Source of the DNA: Kerstersia similis
GTDB lineage: Bacteria > Pseudomonadota > Gammaproteobacteria > Burkholderiales > Burkholderiaceae_B
Direction: 5' to 3'
DNA length: 64,000 nt
Assembly (NCBI RefSeq): GCF_965139615.1
Contig: NZ_CBCSIQ010000002.1
Coordinates: 1-64,000 of the forward strand
In this document: piece after piece, positions 1 to 8,738 of the stretch
Layout: every line of letters begins with the position of its first letter
Numbering within the stretch: position 1 is the first letter of the stretch
Position numbers and translations under genes: made by a program
Notes under the pieces: model-generated
The model's input: only the letters and a program-made list of their open reading frames with translations
Told to the model about the DNA's origin: nothing
Database searches by the model: none

Positions 1-172
1 GGGAGGTGGTGCTAAGTCGCGCCGCGGTGGCTCGCCGGGCTTGGGGTGGGTCGNGTGGTTCCGGCTANACCNGAGCTTCNCGTGCCGGGAGGTGGTGCTA
101 AGTCGCGCCGNGGNNGNTCGCCGGGCNNGGGGNNGNTCGCGTGGTTCCGGCTGCGCCGGAACTNCCCGTGCC
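1..172. repeat. Two-copy 86-bp tandem repeat with many ambiguous bases
   Basis: The sequence starting at base 1 recurs starting at base 87. Both copies begin GGGAGGTGGTGCTAAG, share the segments TCGCCGGGC and GTGGTTCCGGCT, and end CCGTGCC or CGTGCC. The period is 86 bases and the second copy ends near base 172. Undetermined bases (N) are concentrated in this repeat, which suggests reads from several non-identical copies were collapsed here. It lies at the end of the window, so it is probably the edge of an assembly gap spanning a longer array. Confidence 0.8.
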
Positions 173-593
173 NGGCGGCGCCAGCGGGGCGGACGCACAA
201 CTCGCGAGGCGGACAGTCCACCGGACTGTCCGCAAGCGTCTCGCTCAAACATGTGCGTCCTTGCTTCCCCGCTGACACCACCCGACACGGCACGCTCCAC
301 TGCCCCAGGCCCGACGACCTGCCACGACGCTGGCATGGCCAAGTGCCACGGTTAGAGGGGGCGTACGTATCAGGGTTGTACGTGTCAGGGGCGCGTGTAG
401 CGGGAGTGTGTGTGTTGGGGCGTACCTATCTGGGGTGATGCATCGGGACGGTGTGCGTGGGCGATCGCGGCGTTTCGTGGTGTGTATTTGCCGGGATGAC
501 GGTTTGCGGTAGCGCTTGTTCGGTGTGTCAGCGCGTCGCCGCTTGCTTGTGTGCTTCGTGACTTGCCGGGGTAGAACCCCCGTCGCCAAGTGT
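173..593. other. Intergenic stretch without a recognisable gene
   Basis: About 420 bases lie between the tandem repeat and the AraC-type gene. Translations on both strands are low-complexity or read through ambiguous bases, and none resembles a known protein. The only structure I see is a short imperfect repeat: GTACGTATCAGGG at 363-375, GTACGTGTCAGGG at 378-390 and a weaker GTACCTATCTGGGG at 422-435. Confidence 0.5.
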
Positions 594-1565
594 TTAGAGG
601 CCTCGTCGCTGCAGGGTGACGCTGGGGGTTTCGCCGAAGCGTTGGCGGTATTCGGCGCTGAAGCGTCCCAGGTGAGAGAAGCCCCAGCGCAGGGCGATGG
701 TGGAGACGGAGTCGGCTTGCTGCGCGTCCAGCAGGTCGCGGCGGGCACGTTCCAGGCGAATGCCGCGCAGGTATTGCATGGGGCTGATGCCGCAGTATTC
801 ACGGAAGCCTGCATATAGGCTGCGTAGGCTGACGCCGGCAAAGTGAGCCAGGTCTTCGCCGCGTACCGCTGTGTGCGCGTGTTCCTGCAGGTAGGCTTCT
901 ACCCGTTTGATGTGGCGCGGCAGGATGCGTTGGGTGAGTGCAGGGCTGTCGTCAAGTTGGCGGTGCGGGTGCAGGCTGAGCAGGGTGGAGGCCGCAAGTT
1001 GTTCGATTTGTGTGAGCAGCAGGGGAGAGTCCGCGCCTTGCCCTTGTGTGTGGGCGCAGTCCAGCAGGTAGCGCATCATGCGTTTCCAGGGGGCACTGGT
1101 ATGCGCTTCGAAGCGGACAGGGAAGCTGACGCTGCGAGGCGTTTCCACGCCGTCCATGGCGGCGGCCAGGCCTTCTACCAGGTTGCGGTCCAGTTTGAGC
1201 ATGACCTGGTCGCTGTCGCCACGCCAGCGCATATCTATGTCTTCGTTGGGGTTGAGCAGGCTCGCCGCGTTGACGGTGGAGTCCACTTCGTCGTTACCGC
1301 AGCGGATGTTGGCCGAGCCGTAGAGCGGGATTTGTACGAGGTAGAAGCCGGCCAGATGTTCCGGCTGGATGCGTACGTCTGCGCCATAGCAGAGCCTGCT
1401 GAGCGTGATGCGGCCGAAGTCGGCGTGCCGGACGCGCGTGTTCAGCGCCTGCCCGGTATGCTGCATGCATAGGCGGTGCGGCTTGAGCATATTGCTGACG
1501 GCGGCCTGAGCCTGGTCCAGGTCACCGTAGGCGTGGTCTTCCCAATGGCTGAGCATGGTCTGCAT
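594..1565 (-). CDS. AraC family transcriptional regulator
   Basis: A 323-residue regulator. The first about 200 residues resemble the AraC-binding-like cupin domain of the group that includes activators of aromatic and amine degradation operons. Residues about 225-318 are a two-helix-turn-helix AraC domain, with the usual second-helix signature around ALRWGFSHLGRFSAEYR and the closing FGETPS element. The ATG at 1565 is preceded by a GGGA about eight bases upstream. It is divergent from the flavin-reductase gene with about 170 bases between, so it may control that gene; this is inferred from position only. The inducer is unknown. Confidence 0.88.
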   Translation of the reverse strand: MQTMLSHWEDHAYGDLDQAQAAVSNMLKPHRLCMQHTGQALNTRVRHADFGRITLSRLCYGADVRIQPEHLAGFYLVQIPLYGSANIRCGNDEVDSTVNAASLLNPNEDIDMRWRGDSDQVMLKLDRNLVEGLAAAMDGVETPRSVSFPVRFEAHTSAPWKRMMRYLLDCAHTQGQGADSPLLLTQIEQLAASTLLSLHPHRQLDDSPALTQRILPRHIKRVEAYLQEHAHTAVRGEDLAHFAGVSLRSLYAGFREYCGISPMQYLRGIRLERARRDLLDAQQADSVSTIALRWGFSHLGRFSAEYRQRFGETPSVTLQRRGL

Positions 1566-1739
1566 GGTGAATTCCCTGTCGAGGCGGCAGGTGCCGGAAG
1601 TTGCGCGATGTATGCTGCCGCAGCGTCCTGGCCTTCCGCCGGACCATGGTGAAAACGTTATTTTAGTTGTAAAGTATTTGGGTTGACATCGGGGTTTCCC
1701 GGTGTTTTGGATAGATCAATAGCGGAACGCAGGCAGAAA

Positions 1740-2357
1740 ATGGAAGATCGCAATTACCACTTTTACGAAACCGCCAAGGGCCATGGGTTGAAGCATGACC
1801 CGATTGCCGCGATTGTCGGTCCGAGGGTTATCGGCTGGATCGGGTCGCGTTCTACCGAGGGGCAGCTGAATTTGGCGCCATATAGTTTTTGCAATGTGTT
1901 CAATTACCGGCCGCCGGTCATCGCCTTTTCCAGCGTCGGGTACAAGGACAGTGTGCGCAATGCCATTGAAACCGGCGTGTTCACCTGGAATCTGGCAACG
2001 CGTGTGCTGGCCGAGAAGATGAACGAGACCAGCGTGGAGCGGGATGTGCGCGAGTTCGAGCTGGCAGGGCTGACACCGTTGACCGGGCGCCTGGTGGATG
2101 CGCCTCGTGTGGCGGAAAGTCCGGTGTCGCTGGAGTGCCGGCTGACGCAGCATTTCCGGTTGCAGAATGCCGCAGGTCAGGAGTTGGATACCTGGATGGT
2201 GCTGGGGGAAGTGGTGGCAGCACATATTTCCCGGCATTGCCTGGTGGATGGGGTGTATCAGACGGCTTTGCCCGGCCCGATCCTGCGCGCCGGCGGCCCT
2301 GGGGATTATTTCGAGGTGACGGAGGCGAACCGCTTTTTCATGCGGCGTCCAGTCTGA
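1740..2357 (+). CDS. Flavin reductase-like FMN-binding protein
   Basis: A 205-residue protein of the flavin reductase-like (split-barrel FMN-binding) family. It contains the family core: the IVGPRVIGWIGSRS strand, the NLAPYSFCNVFNYRPPVIAFSS flavin-binding segment around residues 45-70 and a C-terminal FEVTEANRFFMRRP end. Such proteins reduce free flavin or act as flavoenzymes beside an oxygenase, but no oxygenase is adjacent, so the substrate is unknown. I chose the ATG at 1740; an upstream TTG at 1683 would add 19 residues without family similarity. It is divergent from the AraC-type regulator. Confidence 0.85.
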   Translation: MEDRNYHFYETAKGHGLKHDPIAAIVGPRVIGWIGSRSTEGQLNLAPYSFCNVFNYRPPVIAFSSVGYKDSVRNAIETGVFTWNLATRVLAEKMNETSVERDVREFELAGLTPLTGRLVDAPRVAESPVSLECRLTQHFRLQNAAGQELDTWMVLGEVVAAHISRHCLVDGVYQTALPGPILRAGGPGDYFEVTEANRFFMRRPV

Positions 2358-2625
2358 CCCAGGGGGCGCGTGCCGTGCGTCGGTAGGCGATCTGTCTGCC
2401 TGCCGGTCGCGGTTTCTGCCGGGTGGTGCGTCGCTATTTGGTGACTTTTGTGGCGCTGCACAAAAAATGCTTGCCTATACGGAAAAATCTGGAAGAATAG
2501 TCCCATCGCCGGTCGTTCATGCTGCATTGCACAGTGTGTTGCCGGCGATCCTGGAATAGGCTTTCGATAACAGGCAGGCAGGCCGCAGCAAGCAGCCCTG
2601 TCCATGCGCTGGCAAGGAGACGACC

Positions 2626-3375
2626 GTGCAGGAAAAAGAAAAAAAAGCAGCAGTCTTGGCGCCCAGCGGTTCGCTGCGTGTCGCCATCAATCTCGGCAAT
2701 GCCGTTCTGGCCGGGGTGACTGATAAAGGGGTATTGAAGGGCGTGACGGTAGATCTGGCACGGCGTCTGGCCAGTGAGCTGGGCGTACCGCTGGAGCTGA
2801 TCGCCTGCCAGGCTGCACGTGAGTCGGTGGCGCTGGTATCGGGCGGCAAGGCCGACATCGGTTTTTTTGCCATCGACCCGCAGCGTAGCGGTAGCGGCAT
2901 CGCTTTTACCGATCCCTATGTGCTGATCGAAGGTTGCTATGCGGTGCGCCGCGATTCTCCCTTGCAAGACAACGAAGATGTCGATGCCGAAGGCATAGAT
3001 CTCGTGGTCGGCCAGGGCAGCGCTTATGACCTGCATTTGTCGCGCACCTTGCAACATGCGCGCCTGGTGCGGGCGCCCAGCCCGAGGGCCGTTCTGGATA
3101 TCTTCCTGGAGGCCGGCTATCCCGTGATGGCAGGGGTGCGTCAGCAACTGGAGAAAGACCGCGATCATGTGCCGGGCTTGCGTCTGCTGCCGGGGCATTT
3201 CATGGTCATTCCTCAGGCCATGGGCGTGCCGCAGTCGCGCGGGCAGGAGGCGCTGGCCTATTTGCAGACGTTCATCGAGTCTTGCAAGGCCGACGGTTTT
3301 GTGGCTCAGGCGCTGGATCGCCATGGTATGCGAGGCGTTTCCGTGGCGCCTCTGGGCGAGTGGCTGGCAGCCTGA
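2626..3375 (+). CDS. Family 3 solute-binding-like protein without signal peptide
   Basis: A 249-residue protein with the fold signature of ABC-transporter family 3 (polar amino acid type) solute-binding proteins: GSLRVAINLGN near the start, GVTVDLARRLASELGV, a GKADIGFFAIDPQR segment and ITFTDPY-like IAFTDPYVLIEG. The GTG start at 2626 is well supported by AAGGAG eight bases upstream. From that start there is no hydrophobic leader or lipobox; the N-terminus is MQEKEKKAAV. No permease or ATPase gene is adjacent. It may be a cytoplasmic or orphan ligand-binding protein; the ligand is unknown. Confidence 0.8.
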   Translation: MQEKEKKAAVLAPSGSLRVAINLGNAVLAGVTDKGVLKGVTVDLARRLASELGVPLELIACQAARESVALVSGGKADIGFFAIDPQRSGSGIAFTDPYVLIEGCYAVRRDSPLQDNEDVDAEGIDLVVGQGSAYDLHLSRTLQHARLVRAPSPRAVLDIFLEAGYPVMAGVRQQLEKDRDHVPGLRLLPGHFMVIPQAMGVPQSRGQEALAYLQTFIESCKADGFVAQALDRHGMRGVSVAPLGEWLAA

Positions 3376-3504
3376 ACCTGAAAGGCCCGCGTAACATCGG
3401 GCAACGCTTCGCGTAGGCAATCTGGAGGAATTTTCAGGCTGCCGTCCGGCGATCGGGTCGGGATCAGGGATAATTGCCATCAGTTTTTCCTGGCAGGAGT
3501 CGCC

Positions 3505-4326
3505 ATGCCCATGATTTCCCCGTCCTTGCCCGTCGCCAGCGCCGAAGACACCCAGGGCGCTGCCGGCGCCGCCCGGTTGGCGCAGGCCTTTCAGCGTGCC
3601 TTGGTATCGCTCTGGCATCCGCGCATGCTGCTTGCATTGCTGCTGCCATTCATCATCATGGCGGTCGGCGGCGTGTTGCTGGTCTGGCTGGCCTGGACGC
3701 CGGTCAGTGAATGGTTGCTGCAGCAACAGTCCAACTGGTCACCGCTGGAAAGCGCCGATGCCTGGATGACAGGCATCGGGCTTTTCTCCCTGAAAGTCTG
3801 GCTGACGCCGCTGCTGGCTGCGTTGCTGCTGTTGCCGCTGGCCGGGTTGCTGGGCTTGTTGATTGCAGCCGTGTTCATTACGCCCATGGTCATGTCGCAC
3901 CTGGAAAAGACCCGCTATCCTGGTTTGCAGCGGCGCGGCAGGCATGGCTGGGCTGTCAGCCTCTGGAATGCATGCTGGGTGGGCGTGGTGTTCTGCGTCG
4001 GCTGGTTGATCACTTTGCCTTTCTGGCTGCTGCCGCCCGCGGGCATGGTGCTGTCGATCTTCTGGTGGACGTTCGCCTTTACCCGTCTGATGCGTCTGGA
4101 TGTACTGGTGGAGCATGCCAGCACGGCCGAACGTCAGGTGTTGTTGCAACGCCAGGGGAAGGGGTTCTGGTATGCCGGCCTGATCTGCGCGCTGCTTAAT
4201 CTGCTGCCGCCCGCATGGCTGATATTGCCGGTGTATTCCGCGTTGGTGTTTGGCCATTACGGCCTGGACGGGCTGACGCGCTTGCGGGCGCAGGAGGCCG
4301 GCCGGACCACAGACATGCTGACCTGA
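3505..4326 (+). CDS. EI24-domain (CysZ-like) inner-membrane protein
   Basis: A 273-residue membrane protein of the EI24/CysZ family. After an about 30-residue cytoplasmic leader it has several long hydrophobic segments: about 46-68, 100-125, 155-178 and 220-245. CysZ members mediate sulfate uptake in enterobacteria, but the substrate of this betaproteobacterial branch is not established. The ATG at 3505 has CAGGAG about six bases upstream. It is followed on the same strand, after about 220 bases, by the CinA-like gene, a pairing I recall from Bordetella relatives. Alternative ATGs lie just downstream. Confidence 0.82.
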   Translation: MPMISPSLPVASAEDTQGAAGAARLAQAFQRALVSLWHPRMLLALLLPFIIMAVGGVLLVWLAWTPVSEWLLQQQSNWSPLESADAWMTGIGLFSLKVWLTPLLAALLLLPLAGLLGLLIAAVFITPMVMSHLEKTRYPGLQRRGRHGWAVSLWNACWVGVVFCVGWLITLPFWLLPPAGMVLSIFWWTFAFTRLMRLDVLVEHASTAERQVLLQRQGKGFWYAGLICALLNLLPPAWLILPVYSALVFGHYGLDGLTRLRAQEAGRTTDMLT

Positions 4327-4546
4327 AGGCTGGCGCCCGTCGCCGCATGAACGCTTGTGGGAAGCACAGGCCTTGCATCTGCCATGTGCCTGGTATCTGC
4401 CGGCAATGAGGCAGGCAGGACGCGCGGATCAGGAATAGGCGCGAGGGGGGCGAGGGCGTGGTCCAGGCCGCTGGCGCAGTATGATATGCACTCAACGGCG
4501 GGCACGGCGGTAAGCCGTGTCCATGATTGAATCCATGGATGCACAT

Positions 4547-5371
4547 ATGACTCACGAGTCCCCGGCACGACGCTTTTCCTTGATCCTCGTTGGCGACGAG
4601 ATCCTTTCAGGCAGGCGTGAAGATAAACACCTTAGCAAAGTCATTGCCTTGCTGGGCGAACGCGGATTGTCCCTGTCGCATGCGGAGTTCCTGCCGGACG
4701 ACTTCGATAGTCTGGTGGATGCTTACCGGCGCAGTTTTGCCAGCGGCGATATCGTTTTTTCGTGTGGCGGGATTGGCGCCACGCCGGACGATAAGACGCG
4801 TCAGGCGGTGGCTCGAGCGCTGGATGTGGATCTGGTGCTGCACCCGGAAGCGGCGCGCCTGATTACCGAGCGTTGCGCCGAAATGGCGGAAAAAGGTTCG
4901 GGCAGCGCCGATATGAATACGCCGGAGAACCAGCAGCGCCTGCAGATGGGCGTGTTTCCGGCAGGGGCAGAAGTGGTGCCCAACCCGTATAACCGGATAC
5001 CCGGATTCTTTATTCATGACCATACCTTCCTGCCAGGCTTTCCGGTCATGGCCTGGCCCATGATCGAATGGACGCTGGATTACCGCTATGCAGAGTTGCA
5101 GCATAGGCAGAATCGCGTTGAATATTCGTTCCTGGTGTTCAAAATGCCGGAATCCCGCATTACGCCGGCCATGGAGGAAGTGGAACGCCGCTGGCCCGGC
5201 GTCAGCGTTTTCAGCTTGCCCACGGTGGGAGATGGCCAGAACATCATGCCGCACATCGACCTGGGGGTGAAAGGGGAGCCCGAGGCTGCCGCGCAAGCAT
5301 TGGCCTATCTGCGCGATGAGGTAGTGCGATTGGGCGGCTTGTTGCAGGCGCCTGCCTCACAACGCGCTTGA
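4547..5371 (+). CDS. CinA-like competence/damage-inducible (MoCF-domain) protein
   Basis: A 274-residue protein of the molybdopterin-binding MoCF_biosynth family (CinA N-terminal type). It starts with SLILVGDEILSGRRED and carries the nucleotide/pterin-binding SCGGIGATPDD loop at about residues 72-82. The NMU deamidase domain of full-length CinA is absent, so an activity in molybdopterin or NAD metabolism is uncertain. Starts at GTG 4517 and ATG 4523 are also open; I prefer ATG 4547 because it begins close to the conserved core, with no decisive ribosome site for any of them. Confidence 0.82.
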   Translation: MTHESPARRFSLILVGDEILSGRREDKHLSKVIALLGERGLSLSHAEFLPDDFDSLVDAYRRSFASGDIVFSCGGIGATPDDKTRQAVARALDVDLVLHPEAARLITERCAEMAEKGSGSADMNTPENQQRLQMGVFPAGAEVVPNPYNRIPGFFIHDHTFLPGFPVMAWPMIEWTLDYRYAELQHRQNRVEYSFLVFKMPESRITPAMEEVERRWPGVSVFSLPTVGDGQNIMPHIDLGVKGEPEAAAQALAYLRDEVVRLGGLLQAPASQRA

Positions 5372-5622
5372 GCGCTTGAAGCTTTCGGCAAGCATTTTGC
5401 CGTATTCCTGCGAGCTGCTGCGGCTGGCAGGGGTGCGGCTTTTTCTATGGCGGCGCGTACCTGGCCGAGGGCAATCGCATCCATGAATGGCGTTCATGGA
5501 TGCCTAAGCATAATCCCTTGCATTTTGCATGGCACTTTTTCACGATATGGGATTACAATAAAAATTGCTGCACCGCCGCATGCGCTATTCCAGCTGCATG
5601 GACGCCATAGCCGATAAGAAAA

Positions 5623-6438
5623 ATGACTCGACCCTCAGTCAAGCTATCGCCGGGAGATCAGGTGTCCCAGACCGAATCGTCAGGGATCGCCATACAGGTA
5701 CTGGAGCGCGCCATGCGCCTGCTCGATGCGCTGGCCGCGCAGCCCGATCCCATCTCGCTCAAGGACCTATCGCTAGCCACCGGCCTGCATCCCTCGACGG
5801 CTCACCGGATATTGCATGATCTGGTGCAGGGCCGGTTTGTCGAGCGTGTGGATAGCGGCATGTACCAGCTGGGCATGCGCCTGCTGGAACTGGGCTCGCT
5901 GGTGAAAGGGCGCCTGGACGTGCGTGAAGCCTCGATTGCTGCCATGCGCAACCTGCATCGCTTGACGCGCCAGACCATCAATCTGTCAGTGCAGCAAGGC
6001 GATGAAATCGTCTATATCGACCGGGCCTGGAGCGAGCGCTCCGGCATGCAGGTGGTGCGAGCCATCGGTGGCCGCGCGCCCTTGCATCTGACATCGACGG
6101 GCAAGCTGTTCCTGTCCACGGTGGATAGCCGCCAGCTGCGTTCGTATGCCATGCGTACCGGTCTGGCCGGCAATACGCGCAACAGCATCACGGCCGTGGA
6201 TGCGCTGGAACAGGAGCTGGCCAAGGTCAAGCGGCTGGGGTATGCGCGTGACAACGAAGAGTTGGAACCTGGCGTTTGCTGCATTGCGGCAGGAATACGC
6301 GACGACAGCGGCAAGCTGGTCGCCGGTCTGTCCATTTCGTCGCCTGCCAGCCGTATGCAGGATGAATGGGTGGATATGCTGGTGCAGGCCGCCGACAGCA
6401 TTTCCGCAGCGCTGGGTTTCGAGCCTGAGCACGGCTGA
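5623..6438 (+). CDS. IclR family transcriptional regulator
   Basis: A 271-residue IclR-type regulator. Residues about 28-85 form the winged helix-turn-helix (DALAAQPDPISLKDLSLATG, then HPSTAHRILHDLV). Residues about 95-265 form the effector-binding domain, with the typical RTGLAGNT and ARDNEELEPGVCCIAAGI segments. Members are usually dimeric repressors or activators of carbon-catabolic operons. No catabolic operon is immediately adjacent, so the target is unknown. The ATG at 5623 was chosen; the DNA-binding domain begins shortly after it. Confidence 0.88.
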   Translation: MTRPSVKLSPGDQVSQTESSGIAIQVLERAMRLLDALAAQPDPISLKDLSLATGLHPSTAHRILHDLVQGRFVERVDSGMYQLGMRLLELGSLVKGRLDVREASIAAMRNLHRLTRQTINLSVQQGDEIVYIDRAWSERSGMQVVRAIGGRAPLHLTSTGKLFLSTVDSRQLRSYAMRTGLAGNTRNSITAVDALEQELAKVKRLGYARDNEELEPGVCCIAAGIRDDSGKLVAGLSISSPASRMQDEWVDMLVQAADSISAALGFEPEHG

Positions 6439-6627
6439 GTGTTCCCGGCCCATGGGCGGTAGGGGAGCGGCAAGCCGTTTTCCTAAGTGTTTTTTGTAAA
6501 AGGGAAATGTTTCTGCTGCGGGGAAATATCACCGTCACCGACGGAAAAGCGGCGTGAATGCTTGCGTTGCAAAATCTGGGTGGCCGTGATGGCAGGTGAC
6601 TGTAACAACTCCGTCATGGCTGTAGCG

Positions 6628-6655
6628 TTGACATTAATGAAGAAATGTATAAAAT
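6628..6655 (+). promoter_or_regulatory. Sigma-70-type promoter for the phasin gene
   Basis: A perfect -35 hexamer TTGACA at 6628-6633 and TAAAAT at 6650-6655, 16 bases apart, lie about 145 bases before the phasin start codon. A TATAAA overlaps at 6648-6653. No other good promoter is visible in the gap. Confidence 0.6.
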
Positions 6656-6660
6656 TCAGT

Positions 6661-6676
6661 TTGTGCAGCGCAACAA
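6661..6676 (+). promoter_or_regulatory. Possible PhaR operator
   Basis: TTGTGCAGCGCAACAA sits immediately downstream of the -10 box, where transcription would start. It contains a TGC-N3-GCA-like core (TGC AGC GCA). PhaR, the repressor of phasin genes in PHA-producing bacteria, is known to bind TGC/GCA-containing repeats at such positions. The assignment is inference from motif shape and place. Confidence 0.4.
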
Positions 6677-6800
6677 CCGGCCTCTTTGGCTGGCAAGTGT
6701 GGTGATCGCGCTGCCTATCGCTACGATTCGCTGAGATTCACGTATTCCAGGGTCAACCTTTTCCGTCTCTGCCAGGAGAGACGGTATCCAGGAGATAAGC

Positions 6801-7367
6801 ATGAGCGCCATTCCGCAACAATTCGCCGCCGGTCAGAAATCTGCCGTTGAAAGCATTGTCAATTTCCAACAATCCCTGTTCGGCGGCTTCGAGAAGCTGG
6901 TTGAACTGAACCTGAAGACCGTGCGCGCCTCGCTGGACGAAGCCGCACAACTGGCGCAACGCGCCCTGGAAGTGAAGGATCCCCAGCAGGCCGCCGGCCT
7001 GGTGTCGGGTCTGGCACAACCTTCCGCTGACAAGGCGCTGGCTTACAGCCGCCAGGTCTATGACATCATCGCCGCCGTGCAAGGCGAACTGACCCGCCAG
7101 GCGGAAGCCCGCGTGGCCGAACAGCAGCGTTTCGTGTCCGAGCTCGTCGAGCAAGTGGGCAAGAACTCCCCCGCTGGTTCCGAGCACGCCCAAGCCCTGC
7201 TGAAGTCGGCCCTGGCTTCGGTGAATGGCGCTTACGACACCTTCTCGAAGGCTGCCAAGCAAGCGGCTGACGTCGCTGAAAAGAATGTGCATGCCGCTGC
7301 CAACGCTTCGTTCCAGGCTGCTTCCGAAGCTGCCGGCGCTGCTGCCAAGGCTGCCAAGGTCGGCTGA
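6801..7367 (+). CDS. phaP: Phasin (polyhydroxyalkanoate granule-associated protein)
   Basis: A 188-residue phasin of the PhaP family, which coats polyhydroxyalkanoate granules and controls their number and size. It has the family pattern: a short N-terminal segment (FAAGQKSAVESIVNFQQSLFGG), then a long amphipathic all-helical body rich in Ala, Gln and Glu, and an Ala-Lys-rich tail (AAGAAAKAAKVG). The ATG at 6801 has CAGGAGATA just upstream. The gene is monocistronic: its own promoter precedes it and a strong terminator follows. It implies the organism stores PHA, although no PHA synthase gene is in the window. Confidence 0.92.
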   Translation: MSAIPQQFAAGQKSAVESIVNFQQSLFGGFEKLVELNLKTVRASLDEAAQLAQRALEVKDPQQAAGLVSGLAQPSADKALAYSRQVYDIIAAVQGELTRQAEARVAEQQRFVSELVEQVGKNSPAGSEHAQALLKSALASVNGAYDTFSKAAKQAADVAEKNVHAAANASFQAASEAAGAAAKAAKVG

Positions 7368-7390
7368 TTTCGCCCGGTTCAGCAGGTAAG

Positions 7391-7427
7391 AGCCGCCGCC
7401 CTGGCAACGGGGCGGCGGTTTTCGTTT
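7391..7427 (+). terminator. Rho-independent terminator of the phasin gene
   Basis: CCGCCGCCC at 7393-7401 pairs with GGGCGGCGG at 7410-7418 around an eight-base loop, followed by TTTTCGTTT. It starts 25 bases after the phasin stop codon. Confidence 0.85.
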
Positions 7428-7556
7428 ATGGGTCGTATGGTTTGGCCCTGCTGCCTGTTGGCGTCAATACCGCGCACTCAAAGAGCCGGGCATCAATCCG
7501 TGCGGGGTCTTGCGGGTGTGCCGGCCCATCTTACTGTGGCGGAAGGCTGGCCCCGC

Positions 7557-8471
7557 CTAGATGGGCTCGGTTTCCGGAGCCGGGCCAGGGCGGTCCTGCA
7601 TCACTTCGGCGCACACCTCCAGCCAGGCGCGCGCAGCGTGGGAAATATAGCGTTCGCGTGGCCAGATATGGCCAACCTGCCATTTCAGATCCGGCTTGAC
7701 CAGACGCATCAAGCACATATCCGTCGTTTTCAGGCGGCGGATCAGCGGGTCGGGCAGCACCGCATACCCCAGTCCAGCAGAGGCCATGGACACCAGAAAA
7801 TCCCAGTGCGCGCTGTGCGTGGCCACCTTGGGCGTGAAGCCGGCGCTGCGAAAGGCCTGGCGCAAACGTCGGGTCAGGGCGAAATCCTCGTCCAGCATCA
7901 AGAGGGGGAGTTCAGCCAGTTGCTCGAAGGCCAGCGTCTTGCGGCCACGCAAGGGTGAACGTGCCGGCCCGACCACCCACAATGGATAATCGCCAAAGGC
8001 CTGGGAAATCAATTCCGGATGATCGGCAGGCAGAATCGTCGCACCCACCTCAAGCTCGCCCGATGCGACGAGCCGCTCGACCCCCTGGCCGGTGGCCTCC
8101 CGTAGTTGCAGCTCGATGGCTGGATAGCGTTCCCTGAAGCGCTGTACCACCGGCGTGAACAACAGGTTGACCATAGGCGGGATGCCGACAGTCAGCGCGC
8201 CCCGGGTGAGACCCGTGGTTTCCTGGACTTCCAGGGTGATGCGCCGCATGCCGGCAAGGATTTCCTGGCCCCGTTCATAGACGATCTGCCCCACATCGGT
8301 CGTATGCACGCCGCGGGCCTCGCGTATCAACAACGGGGCGCCGATTTCCTCTTCCAGTTGCCGGACCATCTTGCTGATGGTGGATTGCGTGACGTAAAGC
8401 GCTTCTGCTGCCTGGGTGAAACTGGCGCGCTTCACCGTTTCGATGAAATAGCGCAAAGCCCGGATATCCAT
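7557..8471 (-). CDS. LysR family transcriptional regulator
   Basis: A 304-residue LysR-type regulator: N-terminal winged helix-turn-helix (MDIRALRYFIETVKRASFTQAAEALYVTQSTIS, residues 1-60) and a periplasmic-binding-fold effector domain at about 90-290. It is transcribed divergently from the acetyl-CoA hydrolase/transferase gene with 267 bases between, the usual arrangement for a LysR regulator and its target, so it probably controls that gene in response to a carboxylate or its CoA ester; the effector is inferred. A T-N11-A palindrome lies 39 bases upstream of its start. Confidence 0.88.
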   Translation of the reverse strand: MDIRALRYFIETVKRASFTQAAEALYVTQSTISKMVRQLEEEIGAPLLIREARGVHTTDVGQIVYERGQEILAGMRRITLEVQETTGLTRGALTVGIPPMVNLLFTPVVQRFRERYPAIELQLREATGQGVERLVASGELEVGATILPADHPELISQAFGDYPLWVVGPARSPLRGRKTLAFEQLAELPLLMLDEDFALTRRLRQAFRSAGFTPKVATHSAHWDFLVSMASAGLGYAVLPDPLIRRLKTTDMCLMRLVKPDLKWQVGHIWPRERYISHAARAWLEVCAEVMQDRPGPAPETEPI

Positions 8472-8509
8472 GCCTGGTTTTCCATGAAAAAAGCGAATGT
8501 CTGGAATGA

Positions 8510-8524
8510 GTTTAAGTCATAAAC
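8510..8524. promoter_or_regulatory. Candidate LysR box in the divergent region
   Basis: GTTTAAGTCATAAAC has perfect five-base arms (GTTTA/TAAAC) and fits the T-N11-A consensus of LysR operators. It lies between the divergent lysR-type and acetyl-CoA hydrolase genes, 39 bases from the regulator start, consistent with an autoregulatory site. Confidence 0.4.
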
Positions 8525-8738
8525 TGACTGATCACCAGTGCCTATACTCGGCTCATCGGCACTGTTCAATGCTTGTTTCCTGGAAAGAACGGCATTGCGC
8601 ATACCCGCAAAAAGGGCGTTGCATCCGCAGTCAGCTGCGGCCTGGGCAACGGAAGAATGTCGCCGGGAGACCTTCTCAAGAAGGCCAAGGTTGGGCAATC
8701 CCGGCCAATAGCGATATCGGATCAGGAGACAACACACT

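Larger units (their letters stand above)
6439..6800. other. Intergenic control region upstream of the phasin gene
   Basis: This 362-base gap carries the phasin promoter described separately and a possible repressor site just downstream of it. A 72-codon frame at 6487-6705 runs across the promoter and is not believed to be a gene. Nothing else is recognisable. Confidence 0.5.

Noticed and set aside
1..593. CRISPR array suggested by repeated GTACGTATCAGGG-like units and the 86-bp repeat
   Set aside because: The repeats are few, unevenly spaced and lack unique spacers or cas genes.
2434..3726. 430-codon minus-strand open frame
   Set aside because: It overlaps the solute-binding-like gene and the EI24 start on the other strand, and shows only shadow-type composition.
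6487..6705. 72-codon frame with two CxxC pairs that could be a zinc ribbon
   Set aside because: It runs through the phasin promoter, has no ribosome site and no further similarity; the cysteines are probably chance.
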